A stretch of 8,569 nt of DNA from Gammaproteobacteria bacterium. GTDB lineage: Bacteria; Pseudomonadota; Gammaproteobacteria; Pseudomonadales; Azotimanducaceae. Where the stretch lies: positions 10,764-19,332 of the forward strand of contig PBAA01000016.1 of assembly GCA_002715785.1 (NCBI GenBank), in the 5' to 3' direction. The first letter of the stretch is position 1. Each line of letters starts with the position of its first letter. This document shows, in pieces, positions 1 to 7,555 of the stretch. The translations under genes were made by a program, and so were the position numbers. The notes under the pieces are model-generated. The model was not told the origin of the DNA. It made no database searches and saw nothing but the letters and a program-made list of their open reading frames with translations.

Positions 1-1749
1 TATGGGGCCACTTGTGGAATTTTTCCCATCGACCAAGAAACGGTCAATTATTTAGGCCTTTCGGGACGCGATCCTGAGGCGATAGCGCTTGTCGAGTCTT
101 ACGCAAAAGCTCAAGGCATGTGGCGCGATCCCGACAACGAACCCGTTTTTTCCGCGACACTTGAATTGGACATGGGCACGATCGAGCCGGCGCTCGCGGG
201 GCCGAAAAGACCCCAAGACCGAGTCCTGATGCGTGACATAAAGACGGTTTTTGACGAAGGTCTCGAACTGACCGGTCGAGCTCTTGACGCAAAACGAGTC
301 CCAGTGACGGGGACACGCCACGACCTCGGTCATGGAGACGTTGTGATTGCAGCGATCACGTCGTGCACGAACACGTCCAACCCGGCCGTCATGCTGGCGG
401 CGGGATTGGTGGCGCAAAAGGCCAACGAGCGTGGTCTGGCGGTCAAACCTTGGGTCAAAACGTCGTTGGCACCGGGCTCGAAGGTTGTCACGGAATACCT
501 TGAAAAAACCGGTCTGCAGGCCTCGCTCGATGCGGTCGGATTCCATTTGGTCGGCTACGGATGCACCACGTGCATTGGCAATTCTGGTCCGTTGGATGAG
601 GCTGTGTCGGCCGCGATCGCGGACGGCGATCTCATGGTGGCGTCGGTGCTATCGGGGAATCGAAATTTTGAGGGCAGGGTGCATCAGGAAGTTCGTACGA
701 ATTGGCTCGCTTCGCCGCCGCTTGTTGTGGCGTATGCGCTCGCAGGAACGACGCGGATCAACCTGTCGGAAGACCCAATCGGTGAAGGCGCAGACGGGAG
801 TCCAATCTACCTACGTGATATTTGGCCGTCGAATACCGAGGTTCGGGACGCCATAGACCAGGTGTCGGCGGACATGTTCGAACGCCAATATGCGGATGTA
901 TTCAGTGGCCCGGAGTCTTGGCAAGCGATCGACGTCAGCGATGCGGATACCTACACGTGGGAGAATTCGACGTACATCAAGCAGCCACCCTTCTTTTCGG
1001 TCGGCGCGAGTCTTGACCAGGGCGTGGACATTCGACGAGCTCGGATTCTTGCGGTACTAGGCGATTCTGTTACGACGGATCACATTTCTCCTGCGGGGGC
1101 GATTCAACCTGCAAGTCCCGCAGGTGAATATCTTCAACAGCACGGTGTCAACGTCGTTGACTTCAACTCATACGGAAGTCGGCGCGGCAATCACGAAGTG
1201 ATGATGCGGGGTACGTTTGCCAATATACGCATCCGCAATGAAATGGTTCCGGGTACCGAAGGTGGTTATACCAACCACATACCCACCGGAGACCAGCTCT
1301 CTATCTACGATGCGGCTGTGCGGTATCAGGGCGAGGACATTCCCTTGGTCATTTTCGCGGGAAAGGAATACGGCACCGGCTCGAGTCGCGATTGGGCCGC
1401 AAAGGGGACTCGTTTGTTAGGAGTCAAAGCCGTTATTGCAGAGAGTTTTGAACGGATCCACCGTTCCAACCTCATTGGGATGGGTGTCTTGCCCTTGCAG
1501 TTTGCCGAAGGTGAGACGAGGACGACGTTGGCTATCCAAGGCGATGAAATCGTTGACATCGCGCTGCCGGGTGACGACGTCGAAATTACCCCTCGTCAGG
1601 GTCTCGAACTCCGTATTACTCGTCCGGACGGGACTGTACAAACCGTAAGGGTTGAAAGCCGGATCGATACCGAAAATGAGATCGAATACTTTAGGTGCGG
1701 AGGTATTTTGCAATACGTATTGAATAATCTCGTTGCGGGGGAAGCTTGA
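1..1749 (+). CDS. acnA: Aconitate hydratase A (partial, 5' end outside window)
   Basis: This is the C-terminal 582 residues of an AcnA/IRP1-type aconitase, which interconverts citrate and isocitrate through cis-aconitate in the cytosolic TCA cycle. The frame is open from base 1 and opens with YGATCGIFPID, a conserved internal block, so the first ATG at 118 is not the start. The three cluster ligands are visible: Cys122 in SCTNTSNP, and Cys188 and Cys191 in GCTTCIGNSGP. Their spacing (66, 3) equals that of E. coli AcnA Cys435/501/504, which implies about 313 residues lie off the left edge and a normal total near 895. The swivel domain follows, with LGDSVTTDHISPAG, YGSRRGNHEVMMRGTFANIRI and the substrate-binding GTGSSRDWAAKG loop. 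No frameshift or lost key residue is seen. The stop is TGA at 1747-1749. AcnB is excluded by domain order and motifs. Confidence 0.97.
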   Translation, partial: YGATCGIFPIDQETVNYLGLSGRDPEAIALVESYAKAQGMWRDPDNEPVFSATLELDMGTIEPALAGPKRPQDRVLMRDIKTVFDEGLELTGRALDAKRVPVTGTRHDLGHGDVVIAAITSCTNTSNPAVMLAAGLVAQKANERGLAVKPWVKTSLAPGSKVVTEYLEKTGLQASLDAVGFHLVGYGCTTCIGNSGPLDEAVSAAIADGDLMVASVLSGNRNFEGRVHQEVRTNWLASPPLVVAYALAGTTRINLSEDPIGEGADGSPIYLRDIWPSNTEVRDAIDQVSADMFERQYADVFSGPESWQAIDVSDADTYTWENSTYIKQPPFFSVGASLDQGVDIRRARILAVLGDSVTTDHISPAGAIQPASPAGEYLQQHGVNVVDFNSYGSRRGNHEVMMRGTFANIRIRNEMVPGTEGGYTNHIPTGDQLSIYDAAVRYQGEDIPLVIFAGKEYGTGSSRDWAAKGTRLLGVKAVIAESFERIHRSNLIGMGVLPLQFAEGETRTTLAIQGDEIVDIALPGDDVEITPRQGLELRITRPDGTVQTVRVESRIDTENEIEYFRCGGILQYVLNNLVAGEA

Positions 1750-1823
1750 TGGTTGTTGGATGGTTCGAGCTCGGCTCCCGAATTGATGGGGCGATAGCAA
1801 CGCTGCTGTAATTTCGATATTCA

Positions 1824-2522
1824 GTGAAACAACCGATCTACGTCTTACCTCAAGCCATTGTCTTCGATATGGATGGAACCCTGATCGATTCCGAACGACT
1901 GCAATTGCAGTGTTTTATGGAGATGACAGAAAAATACGGCTACGAAGCCCGGGACGAGATCTACCTCCAATGCATTGGCGCTACGGGTGCCGTCGCCCGA
2001 AATATTCTGGTAGACGCCTACGGTCCTCAGTTTCCATTGCAAGAAGTTCTTACAGATTGGCGTGAGCGCTACGAAGAGCTACTTGCGTCGGGCGCTTTGC
2101 AGTTGAAAGAGGGTGCCCGTCTTATGCTCGAAACAGCGACTAGCCAAGGCATCCCTTGTGCGTTGGCAACACAAACGCGGCGTGTGCTCACCGAAAAAAA
2201 ATTGCAGTTAACCGGCGTGCTTGATTATTTCGATGCGTTGGTCACTGGCGACGATGTCCAAAGAGGCAAACCGGACCCGGAACACTACATCGTGGCTGCC
2301 GCGAAATTGGGAGCAGAGCCGGAGGCCTGTTGGGCATTGGAGGATTCGGAAAACGGGGTGCGTTCAGCCCTGAGCGCGGGATGCGTGGTGTATCAAATAC
2401 CTGATTTGGTACCCGTGTCCGCAACTTACACTAACTTGGGACAGACCATATTGAATTCCCTCGTTGAGGTAGCCGAGATTCTTGAAATAGCAATTGCGGC
2501 CACGATCGTTAGCCGTGAGTAG
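1824..2522 (+). CDS. HAD-superfamily subfamily IA phosphatase/phosphomutase
   Basis: A 232-residue cytosolic HAD hydrolase with all four motifs: motif I DMDGT with nucleophile Asp15 and acid/base Asp17, motif II Thr116 in ALATQT, motif III Lys149 in GKPDPEHY, and motif IV Glu173-Asp174 in ALEDSENGV. Residues about 20-95 form the helical cap, the layout of beta-phosphoglucomutase, phosphoglycolate phosphatase and sugar-phosphate phosphatases. HAD proteins of this type transfer or remove phosphate through a phospho-aspartate and need Mg2+. The substrate cannot be read from sequence, so no symbol is given. The start is GTG at 1824: an in-frame TAA at 1809-1811 blocks anything earlier, and the next in-frame ATG lies inside motif I. 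No Shine-Dalgarno sequence is evident. It sits 74 bases after acnA on the same strand, so co-transcription is possible. Its stop is four bases from the convergent permease stop. Confidence 0.9.
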   Translation: MKQPIYVLPQAIVFDMDGTLIDSERLQLQCFMEMTEKYGYEARDEIYLQCIGATGAVARNILVDAYGPQFPLQEVLTDWRERYEELLASGALQLKEGARLMLETATSQGIPCALATQTRRVLTEKKLQLTGVLDYFDALVTGDDVQRGKPDPEHYIVAAAKLGAEPEACWALEDSENGVRSALSAGCVVYQIPDLVPVSATYTNLGQTILNSLVEVAEILEIAIAATIVSRE

Positions 2523-2526
2523 CGGT

Positions 2527-4347
2527 CTAAAGATAAATGGCTGCGAGAACGTACGTGAGAACTAACCACATAATGATCGTTAACGGCACACCAACCTTAA
2601 CGAAATCGCTAAATCTGTAGCCCCCAGCGCTCATGACCAAGAGATTTGTTTTATACGCCATTGGGGTTGCGTAGCTCATGTTTGCACCGAATAGCACGGC
2701 GAGAATGAAAGGTTCGTAGGGAAGTCCTAATTTAGCCGCAATGCCAATGGCGATCGGCGTTCCAATGACAGCGGCCGCGTTGTTGGAGATCACGTTCGTC
2801 AGGATTGCAAGCAGGAGCATGAGCGCTGAAAGGACGATCACCGGGGACTGCCCTTGCGTGACATAGAGAAACACATCGGTCACGTAACCCGTTGCACCGG
2901 TTTCAATCAAGGCCGTGCCCAAGGCAAGGCTTGCCGCAACCACAAAAAATACCGATGGGCTAATGGCGCGTATCGCAGAGCCCAGTCGGAGACAACCTGT
3001 AAGCAGCATCAAGAGCACGCCACTCGTTGCGCTCACGGCGATTGGCATAAACCCGGTGGCTGCAGCGGCGACGACCGCGAGCGTAATGGCGAACGCCATC
3101 GGGGCTTTATCCGTTCTCGGAACAGCGGTTGATCCGTCGAGGACCATAAATTCCGCCGACCGTTTGAGTTTGGCGATTTGCTCCCGGTCACCCTGAACCA
3201 GCAGCACGTCGCCCTGCTGAAGGACGACGTCATCAATCTCTTCGAACGGCGAAGGTACGTCTTTTCCTTGGCGATGGAGTGCCAGAACAACGAGCTGGTA
3301 ACGCTCTTGGAAGTGGATCGATGCAAGGCTTGTTCGATCAAGTAGCGAACCTTGGACGACGGCAATTTCGGCGACGGATTGATCTTCCGCGGAGAGAGGG
3401 TGGGTTTCGTCAACGGCATGATCCGAACTATCGCTTGAGTACAGAGTTGCCCCCAACGCCTGGGCATATTCGGTCAAATGTGTCGCGGTATCTTGAACCC
3501 TTAACCGATCTCCGCCGCGCAGGGTTTCATTGGGATTGGGTACGATGGCTGAATCACCACGGCGGATGCGAAGAATGTTTAACGTATCGCCCGCCACAGT
3601 ATGCGCTTCTTGGACGGTCGCTCCGATGACTGGACTGCCTTCCTCGAGTACGAGCCGACCCACGAACAAACGCGGTGATGCGTTATCCAGCTCGAGTTTT
3701 CGGATCGGCAAAAGCCTCGGCGCGATAAGCCAAAGATAGGCGTATCCCACCAAACTCGCGATACAGGCAGGCAGGGCAAAATCGAACATACTGAATCGAA
3801 CCGCGCCTAGATCGGCCGCGATTGAAACGACCAACAGATTAGTGGAAGTGCCGATGGTCGTTGCCATCCCACCGACAAGGGTGGCAAATCCGACGGGCAT
3901 TAAAATACGCGAGGCAGAAGATCCCGTCCGCAAGCACACGCTGATCAAAATAGGCAGAAATAGAACAACAATCGGTGTGTTGTTAACGAACGCGGACAAC
4001 ACACCGCCGAGGACGAGCGTGACAAATAATGCAAGCGATGGCGCCATCCCCCAGAATTTGGCGAGGTATCTCCCGATTGGTTCAAGAGCACCGGTCACGA
4101 CTAAGCCTTGACCCACGACCATGAGGGCACAAACGGCGATCAACGCCTCATGTCCTAGACCATAAAAAAAAGCGGCTGGTTTAAGGTCTCCGAAAGGGAA
4201 AATCGCGAAGCCCGCGGCAAGTACCGCCAGCAGCCCGAAGCTCGAAATTTCGAGAGGATATCGGTCTCGCGTAAAGGCCCAGAGCGCGAGAACGGTAAGC
4301 GCCATCGCACCGAGTGCGTGTAAATTAGGAACTTGGGGGAACATCAT
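2527..4347 (-). CDS. DASS/SLC13-type permease with two RCK_C (TrkA-C) domains
   Basis: A 606-residue inner-membrane transporter of the divalent anion:Na+ symporter / ArsB-NhaD type, with the architecture and length of E. coli YfbS. A membrane half (residues about 10-210) carries NNTPIVVLF (122-130) and GTSTN (166-170). Two soluble RCK_C domains follow (about 222-302 and 324-400), joined by a charged Ser/Asp/Glu-rich linker (303-323). A second membrane half (about 415-606) carries SNNAAAVIGTPI (521-532) and ATPMAYKTN (560-568). The paired Asn-rich hairpins resemble the substrate/Na+ binding loops of this superfamily. RCK_C domains usually bind small ligands and gate transport. The substrate is unknown; dicarboxylate, sulfate and other anions are all possible. 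Two adjacent ATGs occur at the start, and the first is chosen. The gene begins 38 bases after the ybbP stop on the same strand, so it may be the last gene of that operon. Confidence 0.88.
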   Translation of the reverse strand: MMFPQVPNLHALGAMALTVLALWAFTRDRYPLEISSFGLLAVLAAGFAIFPFGDLKPAAFFYGLGHEALIAVCALMVVGQGLVVTGALEPIGRYLAKFWGMAPSLALFVTLVLGGVLSAFVNNTPIVVLFLPILISVCLRTGSSASRILMPVGFATLVGGMATTIGTSTNLLVVSIAADLGAVRFSMFDFALPACIASLVGYAYLWLIAPRLLPIRKLELDNASPRLFVGRLVLEEGSPVIGATVQEAHTVAGDTLNILRIRRGDSAIVPNPNETLRGGDRLRVQDTATHLTEYAQALGATLYSSDSSDHAVDETHPLSAEDQSVAEIAVVQGSLLDRTSLASIHFQERYQLVVLALHRQGKDVPSPFEEIDDVVLQQGDVLLVQGDREQIAKLKRSAEFMVLDGSTAVPRTDKAPMAFAITLAVVAAAATGFMPIAVSATSGVLLMLLTGCLRLGSAIRAISPSVFFVVAASLALGTALIETGATGYVTDVFLYVTQGQSPVIVLSALMLLLAILTNVISNNAAAVIGTPIAIGIAAKLGLPYEPFILAVLFGANMSYATPMAYKTNLLVMSAGGYRFSDFVKVGVPLTIIMWLVLTYVLAAIYL

Positions 4348-4358
4348 CGGGGGTAACG

Positions 4359-4363
4359 CTCCT
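4359..4363 (-). promoter_or_regulatory. Ribosome binding site of the DASS-type permease
   Basis: On the minus strand an AGGAG sequence lies 11 bases before the first of two consecutive ATG codons (4347-4345) and 14 before the second. The spacing is on the long side and favours the first ATG. It lies in the 38-base gap after ybbP, so the permease can be translated independently from a shared transcript. Confidence 0.55.
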
Positions 4364-4385
4364 GCATGTGATCAAGACCCTCGGA

Positions 4386-6887
4386 TCAGAGATCGCGCAA
4401 AATGGTTGCGGGGGGTGTGCTTATCAATGAACGCGTGCCTAAATAACCCACTGTAACAACAATCAAAGTACCTATAAGTGGACCTACCAGCCAGAACCAT
4501 GGCCTTGCTTGATAGGGCATCTCAAACACTTGTGATTCGAGTGCGTAGACGGTGATTTCAGCGCCAACGACGGCGACAACTCCGGCGAACAATCCCAAGA
4601 TGGAGAATTCACTCGCAAGTGATCCCGCGATGAGTCGGCGCGATCCCCCCAGCGTTCGGATTAGGGCATGTTCTTTCATACGTTGATCCCGGCTTGCTTG
4701 AATGGAAGCAATGAGCACAAGGGCGCCTGCACCCAAGACAAGAACCAGAACTAATTCGACGGCTTGGGTAACACGGGAAACGATTTGTTGAACTTGGCTA
4801 ATCAGTTCATCGACTTCGATGACGGTGATGGTTGGGTATCTGCTTAGGATATCGTTGAGGAAGCGTTTGCGATCGGGAGGAAGATAAAAACTGGTCATGT
4901 AAGTTGCTGGCACGTCGGCTAGCGCGGCTTCGGAGAATATGATGAAAAAATTCGGCCGCAAGCTATCCCACTCAACGGTACGTATATTGGCGACTTTTGA
5001 GACAACTTTGAGGCCGCCTAGATCAAAAGTTAACTGGTCGCCAACGCGTAATCCCCAACCAAACGCGTATCCCTGTTCGATCGAGACAAGAGATTCTTGA
5101 GTGTCGCTGGGCCACCAGGAGCCGCTGATCATTTTGTTGTTCGGCGGAGGTTCGCGGGTCCAGGTCAGGTTACGCTCGGACGATAAACGTGGACCACCGC
5201 GATCTTCCGACCGACTTCGCCGTTGATAATCCCGAACAGGGACCTCGTTCACTGCTTCGATACGGCCACGCATCATTGGGAAAAGTTTGCCGTCGTAGTC
5301 GGTGTGGTCTTGAAGCAGCGACTGCATTGCGTCGACCTCGGTGCCGGTCACATTCATTACGAAGTGGTTCGGTGCATTTTCGGGGATTTGTTGTCGCCAT
5401 TCGTCGAGAAGGGAAGTTCGTATCAATACCAAGATCAGTAGCAACATGATGGCGAGACCGAAGATCATGATCTGGGTAACATTTTCTCTTCGACGACGCT
5501 GTAACCCGGCGAGTGCGAGCCGCCAAAGGCTACCTGCTTGCATTCCGGCCAGGCGCCCAGCGCGCAGCAATAATGTTGCCATGACGCCAAATACCACACA
5601 CACCAAACAGCCACCAGCAAGTGCCCAGAACGTCAGCCACAAGCTGTTGCTATACCAAACGAGAAGGGTTAATCCACCGCACGTTCCGAGTCCGTAGGTA
5701 ATGAGGCTCGACGTGGTTGTGACGTCGAGTTCACGTCGAACCGCCCGCATAGGCGATATGTTCTTGAGCGCCAACAAGGGTGGTAGCGCGAACGCAATGA
5801 GGCAAATGAATCCCGTTGCAGCACCCAACAAAAGAGGTCGGGAGCCCGGCAAAGGTAGATTGGCGGGTAGATAGGTGGCAAGGAGTTGTACGATCCCTAA
5901 GTGAATGCCGGTACCGAGCAACAGCCCGAAAACTACGCCGCCTACGCCGAGAACCGTGAGTACGCCAAAATATCCCCATTGGATTTCGTTCGGGGTCGCG
6001 CCTAGCGTTTTCAAAACACTCACGTGATCGTAATGACGCTTTGCGTACCGGTTCGCCGAGAGGGCGACGGCGATGCCAGCTAAGATCACGGCAAGTAGCC
6101 CTCCGAGCAACAAGAAGCTCTCGGCTCGATCCAAGGCCGACCCTATCGATGGACTTGATTCTCTTATGCTTTGCCAACGGAATTTGCCGATAAATTGTTC
6201 CCGAAATCTGTCTCGATATTCGTTAAGTGCACTTTCGTCGCCCGCTAGGAGGAGTCGGTAACCGATGCGACTTCCGGGTTGTATGACGCGGGTTGCGGGT
6301 ACGTCGGCTAGACGCATCAATACGCGGGGCCCAAGATCAAAAAAACTCCCGCCACGGTCGGGTTCGGACGTCAAGACACGAGAAATTCTTAGTTTTTCAT
6401 AGCCGACCTGGACCGAGTCTCCGAGCACCACGCCGAGCGATGGGAATAAGCGTGAATCAAGCCAGACCTCCCCGCGGTCAGGCACAGAGTCGGTGGGGCG
6501 ATCAGTGCTAAATGGTTGATCGGCTATTCGTAATGTACCCCGCAATGGATAGGTTTCGCTTACCGCTTTGACGCTTACCAATTGGTTCCTTGCAGCGGAC
6601 GTCTCGGCGTACACCATTGACGGAAACGATAACGTGTCGGAAAGGGCCAATCCTTGGGAGATTGCTCCGTCACGAAACGAATCGGGAATGGGCTGACTAC
6701 CGGAAACGACGCGATCGGCGGCCAAGAAAGTGGTTGATTCTGCCAACAATGCCTGATGGAGCCGATCGACGAATAGCGTGATCGCACTAACGGTACCCAC
6801 CGCTACCAAGAGGGCCGCGAGCAATAGTCTCAGTTCCCCGGCACGCCAATCTCGAGCGACCAGTCGCAGAATCAGACGAACGTTCAA
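4386..6887 (-). CDS. ybbP: YbbP-family ABC transporter permease (FtsX/MacB-like)
   Basis: An 833-residue inner-membrane permease, close to the roughly 800 residues of E. coli YbbP. An N-terminal membrane helix (about 19-42) leads into a large periplasmic domain (about 43-255). A first FtsX membrane block follows (helices near 258-278, 306-328 and 352-373), then an inner pair of helices (about 395-441). After helix 471-490 comes a second periplasmic domain (about 491-708), and a second FtsX block ends the protein (near 710-731, 757-781 and 798-816). The cytoplasmic loops HVSVLKTLGATPNEI and EHALIRTLGGSRR are the coupling elements typical of FtsX permeases. The start is TTG at 6887-6885, supported by AGGA seven bases upstream and by the four-base overlap with the ybbA stop. 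With YbbA it should form a MacB-type ATP-driven machine that works on periplasmic or membrane substrates rather than a classical channel. The substrate is not shown by sequence. Confidence 0.93.
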   Translation of the reverse strand: MNVRLILRLVARDWRAGELRLLLAALLVAVGTVSAITLFVDRLHQALLAESTTFLAADRVVSGSQPIPDSFRDGAISQGLALSDTLSFPSMVYAETSAARNQLVSVKAVSETYPLRGTLRIADQPFSTDRPTDSVPDRGEVWLDSRLFPSLGVVLGDSVQVGYEKLRISRVLTSEPDRGGSFFDLGPRVLMRLADVPATRVIQPGSRIGYRLLLAGDESALNEYRDRFREQFIGKFRWQSIRESSPSIGSALDRAESFLLLGGLLAVILAGIAVALSANRYAKRHYDHVSVLKTLGATPNEIQWGYFGVLTVLGVGGVVFGLLLGTGIHLGIVQLLATYLPANLPLPGSRPLLLGAATGFICLIAFALPPLLALKNISPMRAVRRELDVTTTSSLITYGLGTCGGLTLLVWYSNSLWLTFWALAGGCLVCVVFGVMATLLLRAGRLAGMQAGSLWRLALAGLQRRRRENVTQIMIFGLAIMLLLILVLIRTSLLDEWRQQIPENAPNHFVMNVTGTEVDAMQSLLQDHTDYDGKLFPMMRGRIEAVNEVPVRDYQRRSRSEDRGGPRLSSERNLTWTREPPPNNKMISGSWWPSDTQESLVSIEQGYAFGWGLRVGDQLTFDLGGLKVVSKVANIRTVEWDSLRPNFFIIFSEAALADVPATYMTSFYLPPDRKRFLNDILSRYPTITVIEVDELISQVQQIVSRVTQAVELVLVLVLGAGALVLIASIQASRDQRMKEHALIRTLGGSRRLIAGSLASEFSILGLFAGVVAVVGAEITVYALESQVFEMPYQARPWFWLVGPLIGTLIVVTVGYLGTRSLISTPPATILRDL

Positions 6888-7555
6888 AAGACGGTCCTGC
6901 CTTCGGCAAGCGTCATACGGCGGTCACAACGGCTGGCGAGTGACTCATCATGGGTCACCAGCACGAGGGTCGTATGTTCCTCGCGGTTCAGTTCAAACAG
7001 TAGATCCGCAATCCGCGCGCCTGTCGTTAAATCCAAGTTCCCGGTCGGTTCATCCGCAAATAGAACGCGCGGTCTTGAAGCGAAAGCTCGAGCCATGGCG
7101 ACGCGTTGTTGTTCCCCACCCGATAACTGGCGTGGATAGTGCGTAGTCCGTTCGGCAAGACCCACCCGTTCTAGATACCGAGATGCTGCTTTCATGGGTT
7201 CGGGGTCACGACGTAGCTCGGCTGGGAGCATCACATTTTCAAGAGCGGTTAAGCTATCGATCAATTGAAAGGTCTGGAAAACGAAACCGACGCAGCGAGC
7301 TCGTGCCCTTGCACGATCTTCCTCGGACAATGCGGTGATCTCTTCTCCGTCTAAATGCACGGTTCCGGATGTTGGTAGATCGAGGCCTGCCAAAAGTCCC
7401 AAGAGCGTTGTTTTTCCCGATCCAGACTGCCCGAGTATGGCGACAGCTTCGCCAGAATTGATTTCGACGTCGACGCCATCCAAGATCGTCAACAACCCCT
7501 CTGCGGTTGGTACGGACTTGACTAGCTTGTTTGCACGGAGAATAGGTGTGGCCAT
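6884..7555 (-). CDS. ybbA: YbbA-family ABC transporter ATP-binding protein
   Basis: A 223-residue cytosolic ATPase of the LolD/MacB/YbbA family that powers YbbP. All nucleotide-binding motifs are present: Walker A GQSGSGKTT (42-50), Q-loop Gln94 in FVFQTFQL, signature LSGGEQQ (144-150), Walker B VLFADEP (164-170), D-loop NLD (173-175) and switch His202 in THD. The start is ambiguous. An ATG at 7597 would add 14 poorly conserved-looking residues and overlap tesA by 44 bases. The ATG at 7555 is preferred because it gives the usual family length, begins just before the first beta strand, and has AAGG (11 bases) and GAAG (4 bases) upstream. The stop TGA overlaps the ybbP TTG as TTGA, so the two are probably translationally coupled. 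Its start codon interlocks with that of the divergent tesA. Confidence 0.94.
   Translation of the reverse strand: MATPILRANKLVKSVPTAEGLLTILDGVDVEINSGEAVAILGQSGSGKTTLLGLLAGLDLPTSGTVHLDGEEITALSEEDRARARARCVGFVFQTFQLIDSLTALENVMLPAELRRDPEPMKAASRYLERVGLAERTTHYPRQLSGGEQQRVAMARAFASRPRVLFADEPTGNLDLTTGARIADLLFELNREEHTTLVLVTHDESLASRCDRRMTLAEGRTVF
6895..6898 (-). promoter_or_regulatory. Ribosome binding site deciding the TTG start of ybbP
   Basis: On the minus strand AGGA is followed by seven bases and then TTG at 6887-6885. No ATG or GTG lies near this position in the ybbP frame, and the first membrane helix begins about 19 codons later, so this site fixes the rare TTG as the start. The site lies inside the last codons of ybbA. 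Confidence 0.6.
7544..7548 (+). promoter_or_regulatory. Probable ribosome binding site of tesA
   Basis: AGGTG lies five bases before the ATG at 7554. A GGAG at 7537-7540 is an alternative, but at 13 bases it is too far for optimal spacing. The site supports the 7554 start, which places a proper signal peptide at the N-terminus, over earlier in-frame starts inside the antisense ybbA region. Confidence 0.45.

Noticed and set aside
52..546. 164-codon open frame antisense to acnA
   Set aside because: It lies wholly across conserved aconitase motifs, including Cys122; its translation is Arg-rich and low in recognisable domains, as expected of a shadow frame.
1766..1773. Perfect palindrome CGAGCTCG in the acnA-HAD gap
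   Set aside because: Eight bases with no loop or T-run; too short to claim an operator or terminator.
2194..2201. Run of eight A inside the HAD gene as a frameshift site
   Set aside because: The frame continues correctly into motif III and IV; no alternative product is apparent.
4164..4171. Run of eight A (T8 on the minus strand) as an intragenic terminator or slippage site in the permease gene
   Set aside because: The sequence before the T-run forms no convincing stem, and the frame is intact with normal transporter residues through it.
7335..7553. In-frame upstream extension of tesA by 73 codons
   Set aside because: It is antisense to the ybbA Walker A region and would bury the signal peptide inside the protein; the ATG at 7554 begins a classic signal peptide.
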